A DNA stretch of 64,000 bases from Auanema rhodensis (GCA_964057225.1 OZ059899.1:10354001-10418000); one strand, 5' to 3'. Numbered from the stretch's first letter, positions 25,001 through 40,900 are shown. The notes: generated by a model from the sequence alone, not told the origin. Translations and numbers: made by a program.

Positions 25001-28000
25001 TGTAATGTCAGCTCCATAGGTTTTCTCTTAATTTCTCTCATCACAATTGTCTTAGTTTTTTTTCTCATAAGAGTTCCTGAAATCTTAGGTGAACAAGGCC
25101 GTATATATTTTTTTCTGGAATTCGAAAACATTTGGGATGGAAATTAGAAGGAAAAGAACTAGTTTTTCCTACTTTAAAACAAACAATAAGAAATAAAATA
25201 AAAAAGATTGTTAGATATTCAATTTAAACTTATACATTTACTTTGATAAAGAGCCTATTAGTTTGAAATTTTATGTCTTACAGTTCTCCAACAGAACAGA
25301 CTGATCCTGATTTCTCTATGATTACATAAAACTCTCGTTTGATATAAAAAAAGAAGAGGAATAACGTTTCCAGGATGTCAATGATATCGAATCTAGTGAT
25401 ATTGTAGAAAAATGTAATGTCAGCTCCATAGGTTTTCTCTTAATTTCTCTCATCACAATTGTCTTAGTTTTTTTTCTCATAAGAGTTCCTGAAATCTTAG
25501 GTGAACAAGGCCGTATATATTTTTTTCTGGAATTCGAAAGCATTTGGGATGGAAATTAGAAAGAAAAAAACTAGTTTTTCCTACTTTAAAACAAACAATA
25601 AGAAATAAAATAAAAAAGATTGTTAGATATCCAATTTAAACTTATACATTTACTTCGATAAAGAGCCTATTAGTTTGAAATTTTATGTCTTACAGTTCTC
25701 CAACAGAACAGACTGATCCTGATTTCTCTATGATTACATAAAACTCTCGTTTGATATAAAAAAAGAAGAGGAATAACGTTTCCAGGATGTCAATGATATC
25801 GAATCTAGTGATATTGTAGAAAAATGTAATGTCAGCTCCATAGGTTTTCTCTTAATTTCTCTCATCACAATTGTCTTAGTTTTTTTTCTCATAAGAGTTC
25901 CTGAAATCTTAGGTGAACAAGGCCGTATATATTTTTTTCTGGAATTCGAAAACATTTGGGATGGAAATTAGAAGGAAAAGAACTAGTTTTTCCTACTTTA
26001 AAACAAACAATAAGAAATAAAATAAAAAAGATTGTTAGATATTCAATTTAAACTTATACATTTACTTTGATAAAGAGCCTATTAGTTTGAAATTTTATGT
26101 CTTACAGTTCTCCAACAGAACAGACTGATCCTGATTTCTCTATGATTACATAAAACTCTCGTTTGATATAAAAAAAGAAGAGGAATAACGTTTCCAGGAT
26201 GTCAATGATATCGAATCTAGTGATATTGTAGAAAAATGTAATGTCAGCTCCATAGGTTTTCTCTTAATTTCTCTCATCACAATTGTCTTAGTTTTTTTTC
26301 TCAAAAGAGTTTCTGAAATCTTAGGTGAACAAGGCCGTATATATTTTTTTCTGGAATTCGAAAGCATTTGGGATGGAAATTGGAAAGAAAAGAACTAGTT
26401 TTTCCTACTTTAAAACAAACAATGAGAAATAAAAAAAAAAGATTGTTAGATATCCAATTTAAACTTATACATTTACTTCGATAAAGAGCCTATTAGTTTG
26501 AAGTTTTATGTCTTACAGTTCTCCAACAGAACAGACTGATACTGATTTCTCTATGATTACATAAAACTCTCGTTTGATATAAAAAAAGAAGAGGAATAAC
26601 GTTTCCAGGATGTCAATGATATCGAATCTAGTGATATTGTAGAAAAATGTAATGTCAGCTCCATAGGTTTTCTCTTAATTTCTCTCATCACAATTGTCTT
26701 AGTTTTTTTTCTCATAAGAGTTTCTGAAATCTTAGGTGAACAAGGCCGTATATATTTTTTTCTGGAATTCGAAAGCATTTGGGATGGAAATTATAAAGAA
26801 AAGAACTAGTTTTTCCTATTTTAAAACAAACAAAAAAAAATAAAATGAAAAAGATTGTTAGATATCCAATTTAAACTTATACATTTACTTTGATAAAGAG
26901 CCTATTAGTTTGAAATTTTATGTCTTACAGTTCTCCAACAGAACAGACTGATCCTGATTTCTCTATGATTACATAAAACTCTCGTTTGATATAAAAAAAG
27001 AAGAGGAATAACGTTTCCAGGATGTCAATGATATCGAATCTAGTGATATTGTAAAAAAATGTAATGTCAGCTCCATAGGTTTTCTCTTAATTTCTCTCAT
27101 CACAATTGTCTTAGTTTTTTTTCTCATAAGAGTTTCTGAAATCTTAGGTGAACAAGGCCGTATATATTTTTTTCTGGAATTCGAAAGCATTTGGGATGGA
27201 AATTAGAAAGAAAAGAACTAGTTTTTCCTACTTTAAAACAAACAATAAGAAATAAAATGAAAAAGATTGTTAGATATCCAATTTAAACTTATACATTTAC
27301 TTCGATAAAGAGCCTATTAGTTTGAAATTTTATGTCTTACAGTTCTCCAACAGAACAGACTGATCCTGATTTCTCTATGATTATATAAAACTCTCGTTTG
27401 ATATAAAAAAAGAAGAGGAAGAACGTTTCCAGGATGTCAATAATATCGAATCTAGTGATATTGTAGAAAAATGTATTGTCAGCTCCATAGGTTTTCTCTT
27501 AATTTCTCTCATCACAATTGTCTTAGTTTTTTTTCTCATAAGAGTTTCTGAAATCTTAGGTGAACAAGGCCGTATATATTTTTTTCTGGAATTCGAAAGC
27601 ATTTGGGATGGAAATTAGAAAGAAAAAAACTAGTTTTTCCTACTTTAAAACAAACAATAAGAAATAAAATAAAAAAGATTGTTAGATATCCAATTTAAAC
27701 TTATACATTTACTTCGATAAAGAGCCTATTAGTTTGAAATTTTATGTCTTACAGTTCTCCAACAGAACAGACTGATCCTGATTTCTCTATGATTACATAA
27801 AACTCTCGTTTGATATAAAAAAAGAAGAGGAATAACGTTTCCAGGATGTCAATGATATCGAATCTAGTGATATTGTAGAAAAATGTAATGTCAGCTCCAT
27901 AGGTTTTCTCTTAATTTCTCTCATCACAATTGTCTTAGTTTTTTTTCTCATAAGAGTTCCTGAAATCTTAGGTGAACAAGGCCGTATATATTTTTTTCTG

Positions 28001-29249
28001 GAATTCGAAAACATTTGGGATGGAAATTAGAAGGAAAAGAACTAGTTTTTCCTACTTTAAAACAAACAATAAGAAATAAAATAAAAAAGATTGTTAGATA
28101 TTCAATTTAAACTTATACATTTACTTTGATAAAGAGCCTATTAGTTTGAAATTTTATGTCTTACAGTTCTCCAACAGAACAGACTGATCCTGATTTCTCT
28201 ATGATTACATAAAACTCTCGTTTGATATAAAAAAAGAAGAGGAATAACGTTTCCAGGATGTCAATGATATCGAATCTAGTGATATTGTAGAAAAATGTAA
28301 TGTCAGCTCCATAGGTTTTCTCTTAATTTCTCTCATCACAATTGTCTTAGTTTTTTTTCTCAAAAGAGTTTCTGAAATCTTAGGTGAACAAGGCCGTATA
28401 TATTTTTTTCTGGAATTCGAAAGCATTTGGGATGGAAATTGGAAAGAAAAGAACTAGTTTTTCCTATTTTAAAACAAACAATGAAAAATAAAAAAAAAAG
28501 ATTGTTAGATATCCAATTTAAACTTATACATTTACTTCGATAAAGAGCCTATTAGTTTGAAGTTTTATGTCTTACAGTTCTCCAACAGAACAGACTGATC
28601 CTGATTTCTCTATGATTACATAAAACTCTCGTTTGATATAAAAAAAGAAGAGGAATAACGTTTCCAGGATGTCAATGATATCGAATCTAGTGATATTGTA
28701 GAAAAATGTAATGTCAGCTCCATAGCTTTTCTCTTAATTTCTCTCATCACAATTGTCTTAGTTTTTTTTCTCATAAGAGTTTCTGAAATCTTAGGTGAAC
28801 AAGGCCGTATATATTTTTTTCTGGAATTCGAAAGCATTTGGGATGGAAATTATAAAGAAAAGAACGAGTTTTTCCTATTTTAAAACAAACAAAAAAAAAT
28901 AAAATGAAAAAGATTGTTAGATATCCAATTTAAACTTATACATTTACTTTGATAAAGAGCCTATTAGTTTGAAATTTTATGTCTTACAGTTCTCCAACAG
29001 AACAGACTGATCCTGATTTCTCTATGATTACATAAAACTCTCGTTTGATATAAAAAAAGAAGAGGAATAACGTTTCCAGGATGTCAATGATATCGAATCT
29101 AGTGATATTGTAGAAAAATGTAATGTCAGCTCCATAGGTTTTCTCTTAATTTCTCTCATCACAATTGTCTTAGTTTTTTTTCTCATAAGAGTTTCTGAAA
29201 TCTTAGGTGAACAAGGCCGTATATATTTTTTTCTGGAATTCGAAAGCAT
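15851..29249. repeat. Higher-order repeat region, mainly five-monomer and nine-monomer periods
   Basis: The marker unit with CTCAAAAGAG, followed by AAATTGGAAAG and CAATGAGAAATAAA (CAATGAAAAATAAA in later copies), occurs at about 16675, 18734, 20381, 22440, 26146 and 28205. These steps are 5, 4, 5, 9 and 5 monomers. It is regularly preceded by a unit with GAGTTCCTG and GAAAACATTT, and that one often by a GAAGAACG/CAATAATATCG unit. The marker unit is 411 bp rather than 412, which explains the one-base phase shifts after it. Confidence 0.83.
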
Positions 29250-31911
29250 TTGGGATGGAAATTAGAAAGAAAAAAACTAGTTTTTCCTACTTTAAAACAA
29301 ACAATAAGAAATAAAATAAAAAAGATTGTTAGATATCCAATTTAAACTTATACATTTACTTCGATAAAGAGCCTATTAGTTTGAAATTTTATGTCTTACA
29401 GTTCTCCAACAGAACAGACTGATCCTGATTTCTCTATGATTTTATAAAACTCTCGTTTGATATAAAAAAAGAAGAGGAATAACGTTTCCAGGATGTCAAT
29501 GATATCGAATCTAGTGATATTGTAGAAAAATGTAATGTCAGCTCCATAGGTTTTCTCTTAATTTCTCTCATCACAATTGTCTTAGTTTTTTTTCTCATAA
29601 GAGTTTCTGAAATCTTAGGTGAACAAGGCCGTATATATTTTTTTCTGGAATTCGAAAGCATTTGGGATGGAAATTATAAAGAAAAGAACTAGTTTTTCCT
29701 ATTTTAAAACAAACAAAAAAAAATAAAATGAAAAAGATTGTTAGATATCCAATTTAAACTTATACATTTACTTTGATAAAGAGCCTATTAGTTTGAAATT
29801 TTATGTCTTACAGTTCTCCAACAGAACAGACTGATCCTGATTTCTCTATGATTACATAAAACTCTCGTTTGATATAAAAAAAGAAGAGGAATAACGTTTC
29901 CAGGATGTCAATGATATCGAATCTAGTGATATTGTAAAAAAATGTAATGTCAGCTCCATAGGTTTTCTCTTAATTTCTCTCATCACAATTGTCTTAGTTT
30001 TTTTTCTCATAAGAGTTTCTGAAATCTTAGGTGAACAAGGCCGTATATATTTTTTTCTGGAATTCGAAAGCATTTGGGATGGAAATTAGAAAGAAAAGAA
30101 CTAGTTTTTCCTACTTTAAAACAAACAATAAGAAATAAAATGAAAAAGATTGTTAGATATCCAATTTAAACTTATACATTTACTTCGATAAAGAGCCTAT
30201 TAGTTTGAAATTTTATGTCTTACAGTTCTCCAACAGAACAGACTGATCCTGATTTCTCTATGATTATATAAAACTCTCGTTTGATATAAAAAAAGAAGAG
30301 GAAGAACGTTTCCAGGATGTCAATAATATCGAATCTAGTGATATTGTAGAAAAATGTAATGTCAGCTCCATAGGTTTTCTCTTAATTTCTCTCATCACAA
30401 TTGTCTTAGTTTTTTTTCTCATAAGAGTTTCTGAAATCTTAGGTGAACAAGGCCGTATATATTTTTTTCTGGAATTCGAAAGCATTTGGGATGGAAATTA
30501 GAAAGAAAAGAACTAGTTTTTCCTACTTTAAAACAAACAATAAGAAATAAAATGAAAAAGATTGTTAGATATCCAATTTAAACTTATACATTTACTTCGA
30601 TAAAGAGCCTATTAGTTTGAAATTTTATGTCTTACAGTTCTCCAACAGAACAGACTGATCCTGATTTCTCTATGATTACATAAAACTCTCGTTTGATATA
30701 AAAAAAGAAGAGGAATAACGTTTCCAGGATGTCAATGATATCGAATCTAGTGATATTGTAAAAAAATGTAATGTCAGCTCCATAGGTTTTCTCTTAATTT
30801 CTCTCATCACAATTGTCTTAGTTTTTTTTCTCATAAGAGTTTCTGAAATCTTAGGTGAACAAGGCCGTATATATTTTTTTCTGGAATTCGAAAGCATTTG
30901 GGATGGAAATTAGAAAGAAAAGAACTAGTTTTTCCTACTTTAAAACAAACAATAAGAAATAAAATGAAAAAGATTGTTAGATATCCAATTTAAACTTATA
31001 CATTTACTTCGATAAAGAGCCTATTAGTTTGAAATTTTATGTCTTACAGTTCTCCTACAGAACAGACTGATCCTGATTTCTCTATGATTATATAAAACTC
31101 TCGTTTGATATAAAAAAAGAAGAGGAAGAACGTTTCCAGGATGTCAATAATATCGAATCTAGTGATATTGTAGAAAAATGTAATGTCAGCTCCATAGGTT
31201 TTCTCTTAATTTCTCTCATCACAATTGTCTTAGTTTTTTTTCTCATAAGAGTTTCTGAAATCTTAGGTGAACAAGGCCGTATATATTTTTTTCTGGAATT
31301 CGAAAGCATTTGGGATGGAAATTAGAAAGAAAAAAACTAGTTTTTCCTACTTTAAAACAAACAATAAGAAATAAAATAAAAAAGATTGTTAGATATCCAA
31401 TTTAAACTTATACATTTACTTCGATAAAGAGCCTATTAGTTTGAAATTTTATGTCTTACAGTTCTCCAACAGAACAGACTGATCCTGATTTCTCTATGAT
31501 TACATAAAACTCTCGTTTGATATAAAAAAAGAAGAGGAATAACGTTTCCAGGATGTCAATGATATCGAATCTAGTGATATTGTAGAAAAATGTAATGTCA
31601 GCTCCATAGGTTTTCTCTTAATTTCTCTCATCACAATTGTCTTAGTTTTTTTTCTCATAAGAGTTCCTGAAATCTTAGGTGAACAAGGCCGTATATATTT
31701 TTTTCTGGAATTCGAAAACATTTGGGATGGAAATTAGAAGGAAAAGAACTAGTTTTTCCTACTTTAAAACAAACAATAAGAAATAAAATAAAAAAGATTG
31801 TTAGATATTCAATTTAAACTTATACATTTACTTTGATAAAGAGCCTATTAGTTTGAAATTTTATGTCTTACAGTTCTCCAACAGAACAGACTGATCCTGA
31901 TTTCTCTATGA

Positions 31912-34900
31912 TTACATAAAACTCTCGTTTGATATAAAAAAAGAAGAGGAATAACGTTTCCAGGATGTCAATGATATCGAATCTAGTGATATTGTAGAAA
32001 AATGTAATGTCAGCTCCATAGGTTTTCTCTTAATTTCTCTCATCACAATTGTCTTAGTTTTTTTTCTCAAAAGAGTTTCTGAAATCTTAGGTGAACAAGG
32101 CCGTATATATTTTTTTCTGGAATTCGAAAGCATTTGGGATGGAAATTGGAAAGAAAAGAACTAGTTTTTCCTACTTTAAAACAAACAATGAAAAATAAAA
32201 AAAAAAGATTGTTAGATATCCAATTTAAACTTATACATTTACTTCGATAAAGAGCCTATTAGTTTGAAGTTTTATGTCTTACAGTTCTCCAACAGAACAG
32301 ACTGATCCTGATTTCTCTATGATTACATAAAACTCTCGTTTGATATAAAAAAAGAAGAGGAATAACGTTTCCAGGATGTCAATGATATCGAATCTAGTGA
32401 TATTGTAGAAAAATGTAATGTCAGCTCCATAGCTTTTCTCTTAATTTCTCTCATCACAATTGTCTTAGTTTTTTTTCTCATAAGAGTTTCTGAAATCTTA
32501 GGTGAACAAGGCCGTATATATTTTTTTCTGGAATTCGAAAGCATTTGGGATGGAAATTATAAAGAAAAGAACGAGTTTTTCCTATTTTAAAACAAACAAA
32601 AAAAAATAAAATGAAAAAGATTGTTAGATATCCAATTTAAACTTATACATTTACTTTGATAAAGAGCCTATTAGTTTGAAATTTTATGTCTTACAGTTCT
32701 CCAACAGAACAGACTGATCCTGATTTCTCTATGATTACATAAAACTCTCGTTTGATATAAAAAAAGAAGAGGAATAACGTTTCCAGGATGTCAATGATAT
32801 CGAATCTAGTGATATTGTAGAAAAATGTAATGTCAGCTCCATAGGTTTTCTCTTAATTTCTCTCATCACAATTGTCTTAGTTTTTTTTCTCATAAGAGTT
32901 TCTGAAATCTTAGGTGAACAAGGCCGTATATATTTTTTTCTGGAATTCGAAAGCATTTGGGATGGAAATTAGAAAGAAAAAAACTAGTTTTTCCTACTTT
33001 AAAACAAACAATAAGAAATAAAATAAAAAAGATTGTTAGATATCCAATTTAAACTTATACATTTACTTCGATAAAGAGCCTATTAGTTTGAAATTTTATG
33101 TCTTACAGTTCTCCAACAGAACAGACTGATCCTGATTTCTCTATGATTTTATAAAACTCTCGTTTGATATAAAAAAAGAAGAGGAATAACGTTTCCAGGA
33201 TGTCAATGATATCGAATCTAGTGATATTGTAGAAAAATGTAATGTCAGCTCCATAGGTTTTCTCTTAATTTCTCTCATCACAATTGTCTTAGTTTTTTTT
33301 CTCATAAGAGTTTCTGAAATCTTAGGTGAACAAGGCCGTATATATTTTTTTCTGGAATTCGAAAGCATTTGGGATGGAAATTATAAAGAAAAGAACTAGT
33401 TTTTCCTATTTTAAATCAAACAAAAAAAAATAAAATGAAAAAGATTGTTAGATATCCAATTTAAACTTATACATTTGCTTCGATAAAGAGCCTATTAGTT
33501 TGAAATTTTATGTCTTACAGTTCTCCAACAGAACAGACTGATCCTGATTTCTCTATGATTACATAAAACTCTCGTTTGATATAAAAAAAGAAGAGGAATA
33601 ACGTTTCCAGGATGTCAATGATATCGAATCTAGTGATATTGTAAAAAAATGTAATGTCAGCTCCATAGGTTTTCTCTTAATTTCTCTCATCACAATTGTC
33701 TTAGTTTTTTTTCTCATAAGAGTTTCTGAAATCTTAGGTGAACAAGGCCGTATATATTTTTTTCTGGAAATCGAAAGCATTTGGGATGGAAATTAGAAAG
33801 AAAAGAACTAGTTTTTCCTATTTTAAAACAAACAAAAAAAAATAAAATAAAAAAGATTGTTAGATATCCAATTTAAACTCATACATTTACTTTGATAAAG
33901 AGCCTATTAGTTTGAAATTTTATGTCTTACAGTTCTCCAACAGAACAGATTGATCCTGATTTCTCTATGATTACATAAAACTCTCGTTTGATATAAAAAA
34001 GAAGTGGAATAACGTTTCCAGGATGTCAATGATATCGAATCTAGTGATATTGTAGAAAAATGTAATGTCAGCTCCATAGGTTTTCTCTTAATTTCTCTCA
34101 TCACAATTGTCTTAGTTTTTTTTCTCATAAGAGTTTCTGAAATCTTAGGTGAACAAGGCCGTATATATTTTTTTCTGGAATTCGAAAGCATTTGGGATGG
34201 AAATTAGAAAGAAAAAAACTAGTTTTTCCTACTTTAAAACAAACAATAAGAAATAAAATAAAAAAGATTGTTAGATATCCAATTTAAACTTATACATTTA
34301 CTTCGATAAAGAGCCTATTAGTTTGAAATTTTATGTCTTACAGTTCTCCAACAGAACAGACTGATCCTGATTTCTCTATGATTTTATAAAACTCTCGTTT
34401 GATATAAAAAAAGAAGAGGAATAACGTTTCCAGGATGTCAATGATATCGAATCTAGTGATATTGTAGAAAAATGTAATGTCAGCTCCATAGGTTTTCTCT
34501 TAATTTCTCTCATCACAATTGTCTTAGTTTTTTTTCTCATAAGAGTTTCTGAAATCTTAGGTGAACAAGGCCGTATATATTTTTTTCTGGAATTCGAAAG
34601 CATTTGGGATGGAAATTATAAAGAAAAGAACTAGTTTTTCCTATTTTAAATCAAACAAAAAAAAATAAAATGAAAAAGATTGTTAGATATCCAATTTAAA
34701 CTTATACATTTGCTTCGATAAAGAGCCTATTAGTTTGAAATTTTATGTCTTACAGTTCTCCAACAGAACAGACTGATCCTGATTTCTCTATGATTACATA
34801 AAACTCTCGTTTGATATAAAAAAAGAAGAGGAATAACGTTTCCAGGATGTCAATGATATCGAATCTAGTGATATTGTAAAAAAATGTAATGTCAGCTCCA

Positions 34901-37900
34901 TAGGTTTTCTCTTAATTTCTCTCATCACAATTGTCTTAGTTTTTTTTCTCATAAGAGTTTCTGAAATCTTAGGTGAACAAGGCCGTATATATTTTTTTCT
35001 GGAAATCGAAAGCATTTGGGATGGAAATTAGAAAGAAAAGAACTAGTTTTTCCTATTTTAAAACAAACAAAAAAAAATAAAATAAAAAAGATTGTTAGAT
35101 ATCCAATTTAAACTCATACATTTACTTTGATAAAGAGCCTATTAGTTTGAAATTTTATGTCTTACAGTTCTCCAACAGAACAGATTGATCCTGATTTCTC
35201 TATGATTACATAAAACTCTCGTTTGATATAAAAAAGAAGTGGAATAACGTTTCCAGGATGTCAATGATATCGAATCTAGTGATATTGTAGAAAAATGTAA
35301 TGTCAGCTCCATAGGTTTTCTCTTAATTTCTCTCATCACAATTGTCTTAGTTTTTTTTCTCATAAGAGTTTCTGAAATCTTAGGTGAACAAGGCCGTATA
35401 TATTTTTTTCTGGAATTCGAAAGCATTTGGGATGGAAATTAGAAAGAAAAAAACTAGTTTTTCCTACTTTAAAACAAACAATAAGAAATAAAATAAAAAA
35501 GATTGTTAGATATCCAATTTAAACTTATACATTTACTTTGATAAAGAGCCTATTAGTTTGAAATTTTATGTCTTACAGTTCTCCAACAGAACAGACTGAT
35601 CCTGATTTCTCTATGATTACAGAAAACTCTCGTTTGATATAAAAAAAGAAGAGGAATAACGTTTCCAGGATGTCAATGATATCGAATCTAGTGATATTGT
35701 AGAAAAATGTAATGTCAGCTCCATAGGTTTTCTCTTAATTTCTCTCATCACAATTGTCTTAGTTTTTTTTCTCATAAGAGTTCCTGAAATCTTAGGTGAA
35801 CAAGGCCGTATATATTTTTTTCTGGAATTCGAAAACATTTGGGATGGAAATTAGAAGGAAAAGAACTAGTTTTTCCTACTTTAAAACAAACAATAAGAAA
35901 TAAAATAAAAAAGATTGTTAGATATTCAATTTAAACTTATACATTTACTTTGATAAAGAGCCTATTAGTTTGAAATTTTATGTCTTACAGTTCTCCAACA
36001 GAACAGACTGATCCTGATTTCTCTATGATTACATAAAACTCTCGTTTGATATAAAAAAAGAAGAGGAATAACGTTTCCAGGATGTCAATGATATCGAATC
36101 TAGTGATATTGTAGAAAAATGTAATGTCAGCTCCATAGGTTTTCTCTTAATTTCTCTCATCACAATTGTCTTAGTTTTTTTTCTCAAAAGAGTTTCTGAA
36201 ATCTTAGGTGAACAAGGCCGTATATATTTTTTTCTGGAATTCGAAAGCATTTGGGATGGAAATTGGAAAGAAAAGAACTAGTTTTTCCTACTTTAAAACA
36301 AACAATGAAAAATAAAAAAAAAAGATTGTTAGATATCCAATTTAAACTTATACATTTACTTCGATAAAGAGCCTATTAGTTTGAAGTTTTATGTCTTACA
36401 GTTCTCCAACAGAACAGACTGATCCTGATTTCTCTATGATTACATAAAACTCTCGTTTGATATAAAAAAAGAAGAGGAATAACGTTTCCAGGATGTCAAT
36501 GATATCGAATCTAGTGATATTGTAGAAAAATGTAATGTCAGCTCCATAGCTTTTCTCTTAATTTCTCTCATCACAATTGTCTTAGTTTTTTTTCTCATAA
36601 GAGTTTCTGAAATCTTAGGTGAACAAGGCCGTATATATTTTTTTCTGGAATTCGAAAGCATTTGGGATGGAAATTATAAAGAAAAGAACGAGTTTTTCCT
36701 ATTTTAAAACAAACAAAAAAAAATAAAATGAAAAAGATTGTTAGATATCCAATTTAAACTTATACATTTACTTTGATAAAGAGCCTATTAGTTTGAAATT
36801 TTATGTCTTACAGTTCTCCAACAGAACAGACTGATCCTGATTTCTCTATGATTACATAAAACTCTCGTTTGATATAAAAAAAGAAGAGGAATAACGTTTC
36901 CAGGATGTCAATGATATCGAATCTAGTGATATTGTAGAAAAATGTAATGTCAGCTCCATAGGTTTTCTCTTAATTTCTCTCATCACAATTGTCTTAGTTT
37001 TTTTTCTCATAAGAGTTTCTGAAATCTTAGGTGAACAAGGCCGTATATATTTTTTTCTGGAATTCGAAAGCATTTGGGATGGAAATTAGAAAGAAAAAAA
37101 CTAGTTTTTCCTACTTTAAAACAAACAATAAGAAATAAAATAAAAAAGATTGTTAGATATCCAATTTAAACTTATACATTTACTTCGATAAAGAGCCTAT
37201 TAGTTTGAAATTTTATGTCTTACAGTTCTCCAACAGAACAGACTGATCCTGATTTCTCTATGATTTTATAAAACTCTCGTTTGATATAAAAAAAGAAGAG
37301 GAATAACGTTTCCAGGATGTCAATGATATCGAATCTAGTGATATTGTAGAAAAATGTAATGTCAGCTCCATAGGTTTTCTCTTAATTTCTCTCATCACAA
37401 TTGTCTTAGTTTTTTTTCTCATAAGAGTTTCTGAAATCTTAGGTGAACAAGGCCGTATATATTTTTTTCTGGAATTCGAAAGCATTTGGGATGGAAATTA
37501 TAAAGAAAAGAACTAGTTTTTCCTATTTTAAATCAAACAAAAAAAAATAAAATGAAAAAGATTGTTAGATATCCAATTTAAACTTATACATTTGCTTCGA
37601 TAAAGAGCCTATTAGTTTGAAATTTTATGTCTTACAGTTCTCCAACAGAACAGACTGATCCTGATTTCTCTATGATTACATAAAACTCTCGTTTGATATA
37701 AAAAAAGAAGAGGAATAACGTTTCCAGGATGTCAATGATATCGAATCTAGTGATATTGTAAAAAAATGTAATGTCAGCTCCATAGGTTTTCTCTTAATTT
37801 CTCTCATCACAATTGTCTTAGTTTTTTTTCTCATAAGAGTTTCTGAAATCTTAGGTGAACAAGGCCGTATATATTTTTTTCTGGAAATCGAAAGCATTTG

Positions 37901-40900
37901 GGATGGAAATTAGAAAGAAAAGAACTAGTTTTTCCTATTTTAAAACAAACAAAAAAAAATAAAATAAAAAAGATTGTTAGATATCCAATTTAAACTCATA
38001 CATTTACTTTGATAAAGAGCCTATTAGTTTGAAATTTTATGTCTTACAGTTCTCCAACAGAACAGATTGATCCTGATTTCTCTATGATTACATAAAACTC
38101 TCGTTTGATATAAAAAAGAAGTGGAATAACGTTTCCAGGATGTCAATGATATCGAATCTAGTGATATTGTAGAAAAATGTAATGTCAGCTCCATAGGTTT
38201 TCTCTTAATTTCTCTCATCACAATTGTCTTAGTTTTTTTTCTCATAAGAGTTTCTGAAATCTTAGGTGAACAAGGCCGTATATATTTTTTTCTGGAATTC
38301 GAAAGCATTTGGGATGGAAATTAGAAAGAAAAAAACTAGTTTTTCCTACTTTAAAACAAACAATAAGAAATAAAATAAAAAAGATTGTTAGATATCCAAT
38401 TTAAACTTATACATTTACTTTGATAAAGAGCCTATTAGTTTGAAATTTTATGTCTTACAGTTCTCCAACAGAACAGACTGATCCTGATTTCTCTATGATT
38501 ACATAAAACTCTCGTTTGATATAAAAAAAGAAGAGGAATAACGTTTCCAGGATGTCAATGATATCGAATCTAGTGATATTGTAGAAAAATGTAATGTCAG
38601 CTCCATAGGTTTTCTCTTAATTTCTCTCATCACAATTGTCTTAGTTTTTTTTCTCAAAAGAGTTTCTGAAATCTTAGGTGAACAAGGCCGTATATATTTT
38701 TTTCTGGAATTCGAAAGCATTTGGGATGGAAATTGGAAAGAAAAGAACTAGTTTTTCCTACTTTAAAACAAACAATGAAAAATAAAAAAAAAAGATTGTT
38801 AGATATCCAATTTAAACTTATACATTTACTTCGATAAAGAGCCTATTAGTTTGAAGTTTTATGTCTTACAGTTCTCCAACAGAACAGACTGATCCTGATT
38901 TCTCTATGATTACATAAAACTCTCGTTTGATATAAAAAAAGAAGAGGAATAACGTTTCCAGGATGTCAATGATATCGAATCTAGTGATATTGTAGAAAAA
39001 TGTAATGTCAGCTCCATAGCTTTTCTCTTAATTTCTCTCATCACAATTGTCTTAGTTTTTTTTCTCATAAGAGTTTCTGAAATCTTAGGTGAACAAGGCC
39101 GTATATATTTTTTTCTGGAATTCGAAAGCATTTGGGATGGAAATTATAAAGAAAAGAACGAGTTTTTCCTATTTTAAAACAAACAAAAAAAAATAAAATG
39201 AAAAAGATTGTTAGATATCCAATTTAAACTTATACATTTACTTTGATAAAGAGCCTATTAGTTTGAAATTTTATGTCTTACAGTTCTCCAACAGAACAGA
39301 CTGATCCTGATTTCTCTATGATTACATAAAACTCTCGTTTGATATAAAAAAAGAAGAGGAATAACGTTTCCAGGATGTCAATGATATCGAATCTAGTGAT
39401 ATTGTAGAAAAATGTAATGTCAGCTCCATAGGTTTTCTCTTAATTTCTCTCATCACAATTGTCTTAGTTTTTTTTCTCATAAGAGTTTCTGAAATCTTAG
39501 GTGAACAAGGCCGTATATATTTTTTTCTGGAATTCGAAAGCATTTGGGATGGAAATTAGAAAGAAAAAAACTAGTTTTTCCTACTTTAAAACAAACAATA
39601 AGAAATAAAATAAAAAAGATTGTTAGATATCCAATTTAAACTTATACATTTACTTCGATAAAGAGCCTATTAGTTTGAAATTTTATGTCTTACAGTTCTC
39701 CAACAGAACAGACTGATCCTGATTTCTCTATGATTTTATAAAACTCTCGTTTGATATAAAAAAAGAAGAGGAATAACGTTTCCAGGATGTCAATGATATC
39801 GAATCTAGTGATATTGTAGAAAAATGTAATGTCAGCTCCATAGGTTTTCTCTTAATTTCTCTCATCACAATTGTCTTAGTTTTTTTTCTCATAAGAGTTT
39901 CTGAAATCTTAGGTGAACAAGGCCGTATATATTTTTTTCTGGAATTCGAAAGCATTTGGGATGGAAATTATAAAGAAAAGAACTAGTTTTTCCTATTTTA
40001 AATCAAACAAAAAAAAATAAAATGAAAAAGATTGTTAGATATCCAATTTAAACTTATACATTTGCTTCGATAAAGAGCCTATTAGTTTGAAATTTTATGT
40101 CTTACAGTTCTCCAACAGAACAGACTGATCCTGATTTCTCTATGATTACATAAAACTCTCGTTTGATATAAAAAAAGAAGAGGAATAACGTTTCCAGGAT
40201 GTCAATGATATCGAATCTAGTGATATTGTAGAAAAATGTAATGTCAGCTCCATAGGTTTTCTCTTAATTTCTCTCATCACAATTGTCTTAGTTTTTTTTC
40301 TCATAAGAGTTTCTGAAATCTTAGGTGAACAAGGCCGTATATATTTTTTTCTGGAATTCGAAAGCATTTGGGATGGAAATTAGAAAGAAAAAAACTAGTT
40401 TTTCCTACTTTAAAACAAACAATAAGAAATAAAATAAAAAAGATTGTTAGATATCCAATTTAAACTTATACATTTACTTCGATAAAGAGCCTATTAGTTT
40501 GAAATTTTATGTCTTACAGTTCTCCAACAGAACAGACTGATCCTGATTTCTCTATGATTTTATAAAACTCTCGTTTGATATAAAAAAAGAAGAGGAATAA
40601 CGTTTCCAGGATGTCAATGATATCGAATCTAGTGATATTGTAGAAAAATGTAATGTCAGCTCCATAGGTTTTCTCTTAATTTCTCTCATCACAATTGTCT
40701 TAGTTTTTTTTCTCATAAGAGTTTCTGAAATCTTAGGTGAACAAGGCCGTATATATTTTTTTCTGGAATTCGAAAGCATTTGGGATGGAAATTATAAAGA
40801 AAAGAACTAGTTTTTCCTATTTTAAATCAAACAAAAAAAAATAAAATGAAAAAGATTGTTAGATATCCAATTTAAACTTATACATTTGCTTCGATAAAGA

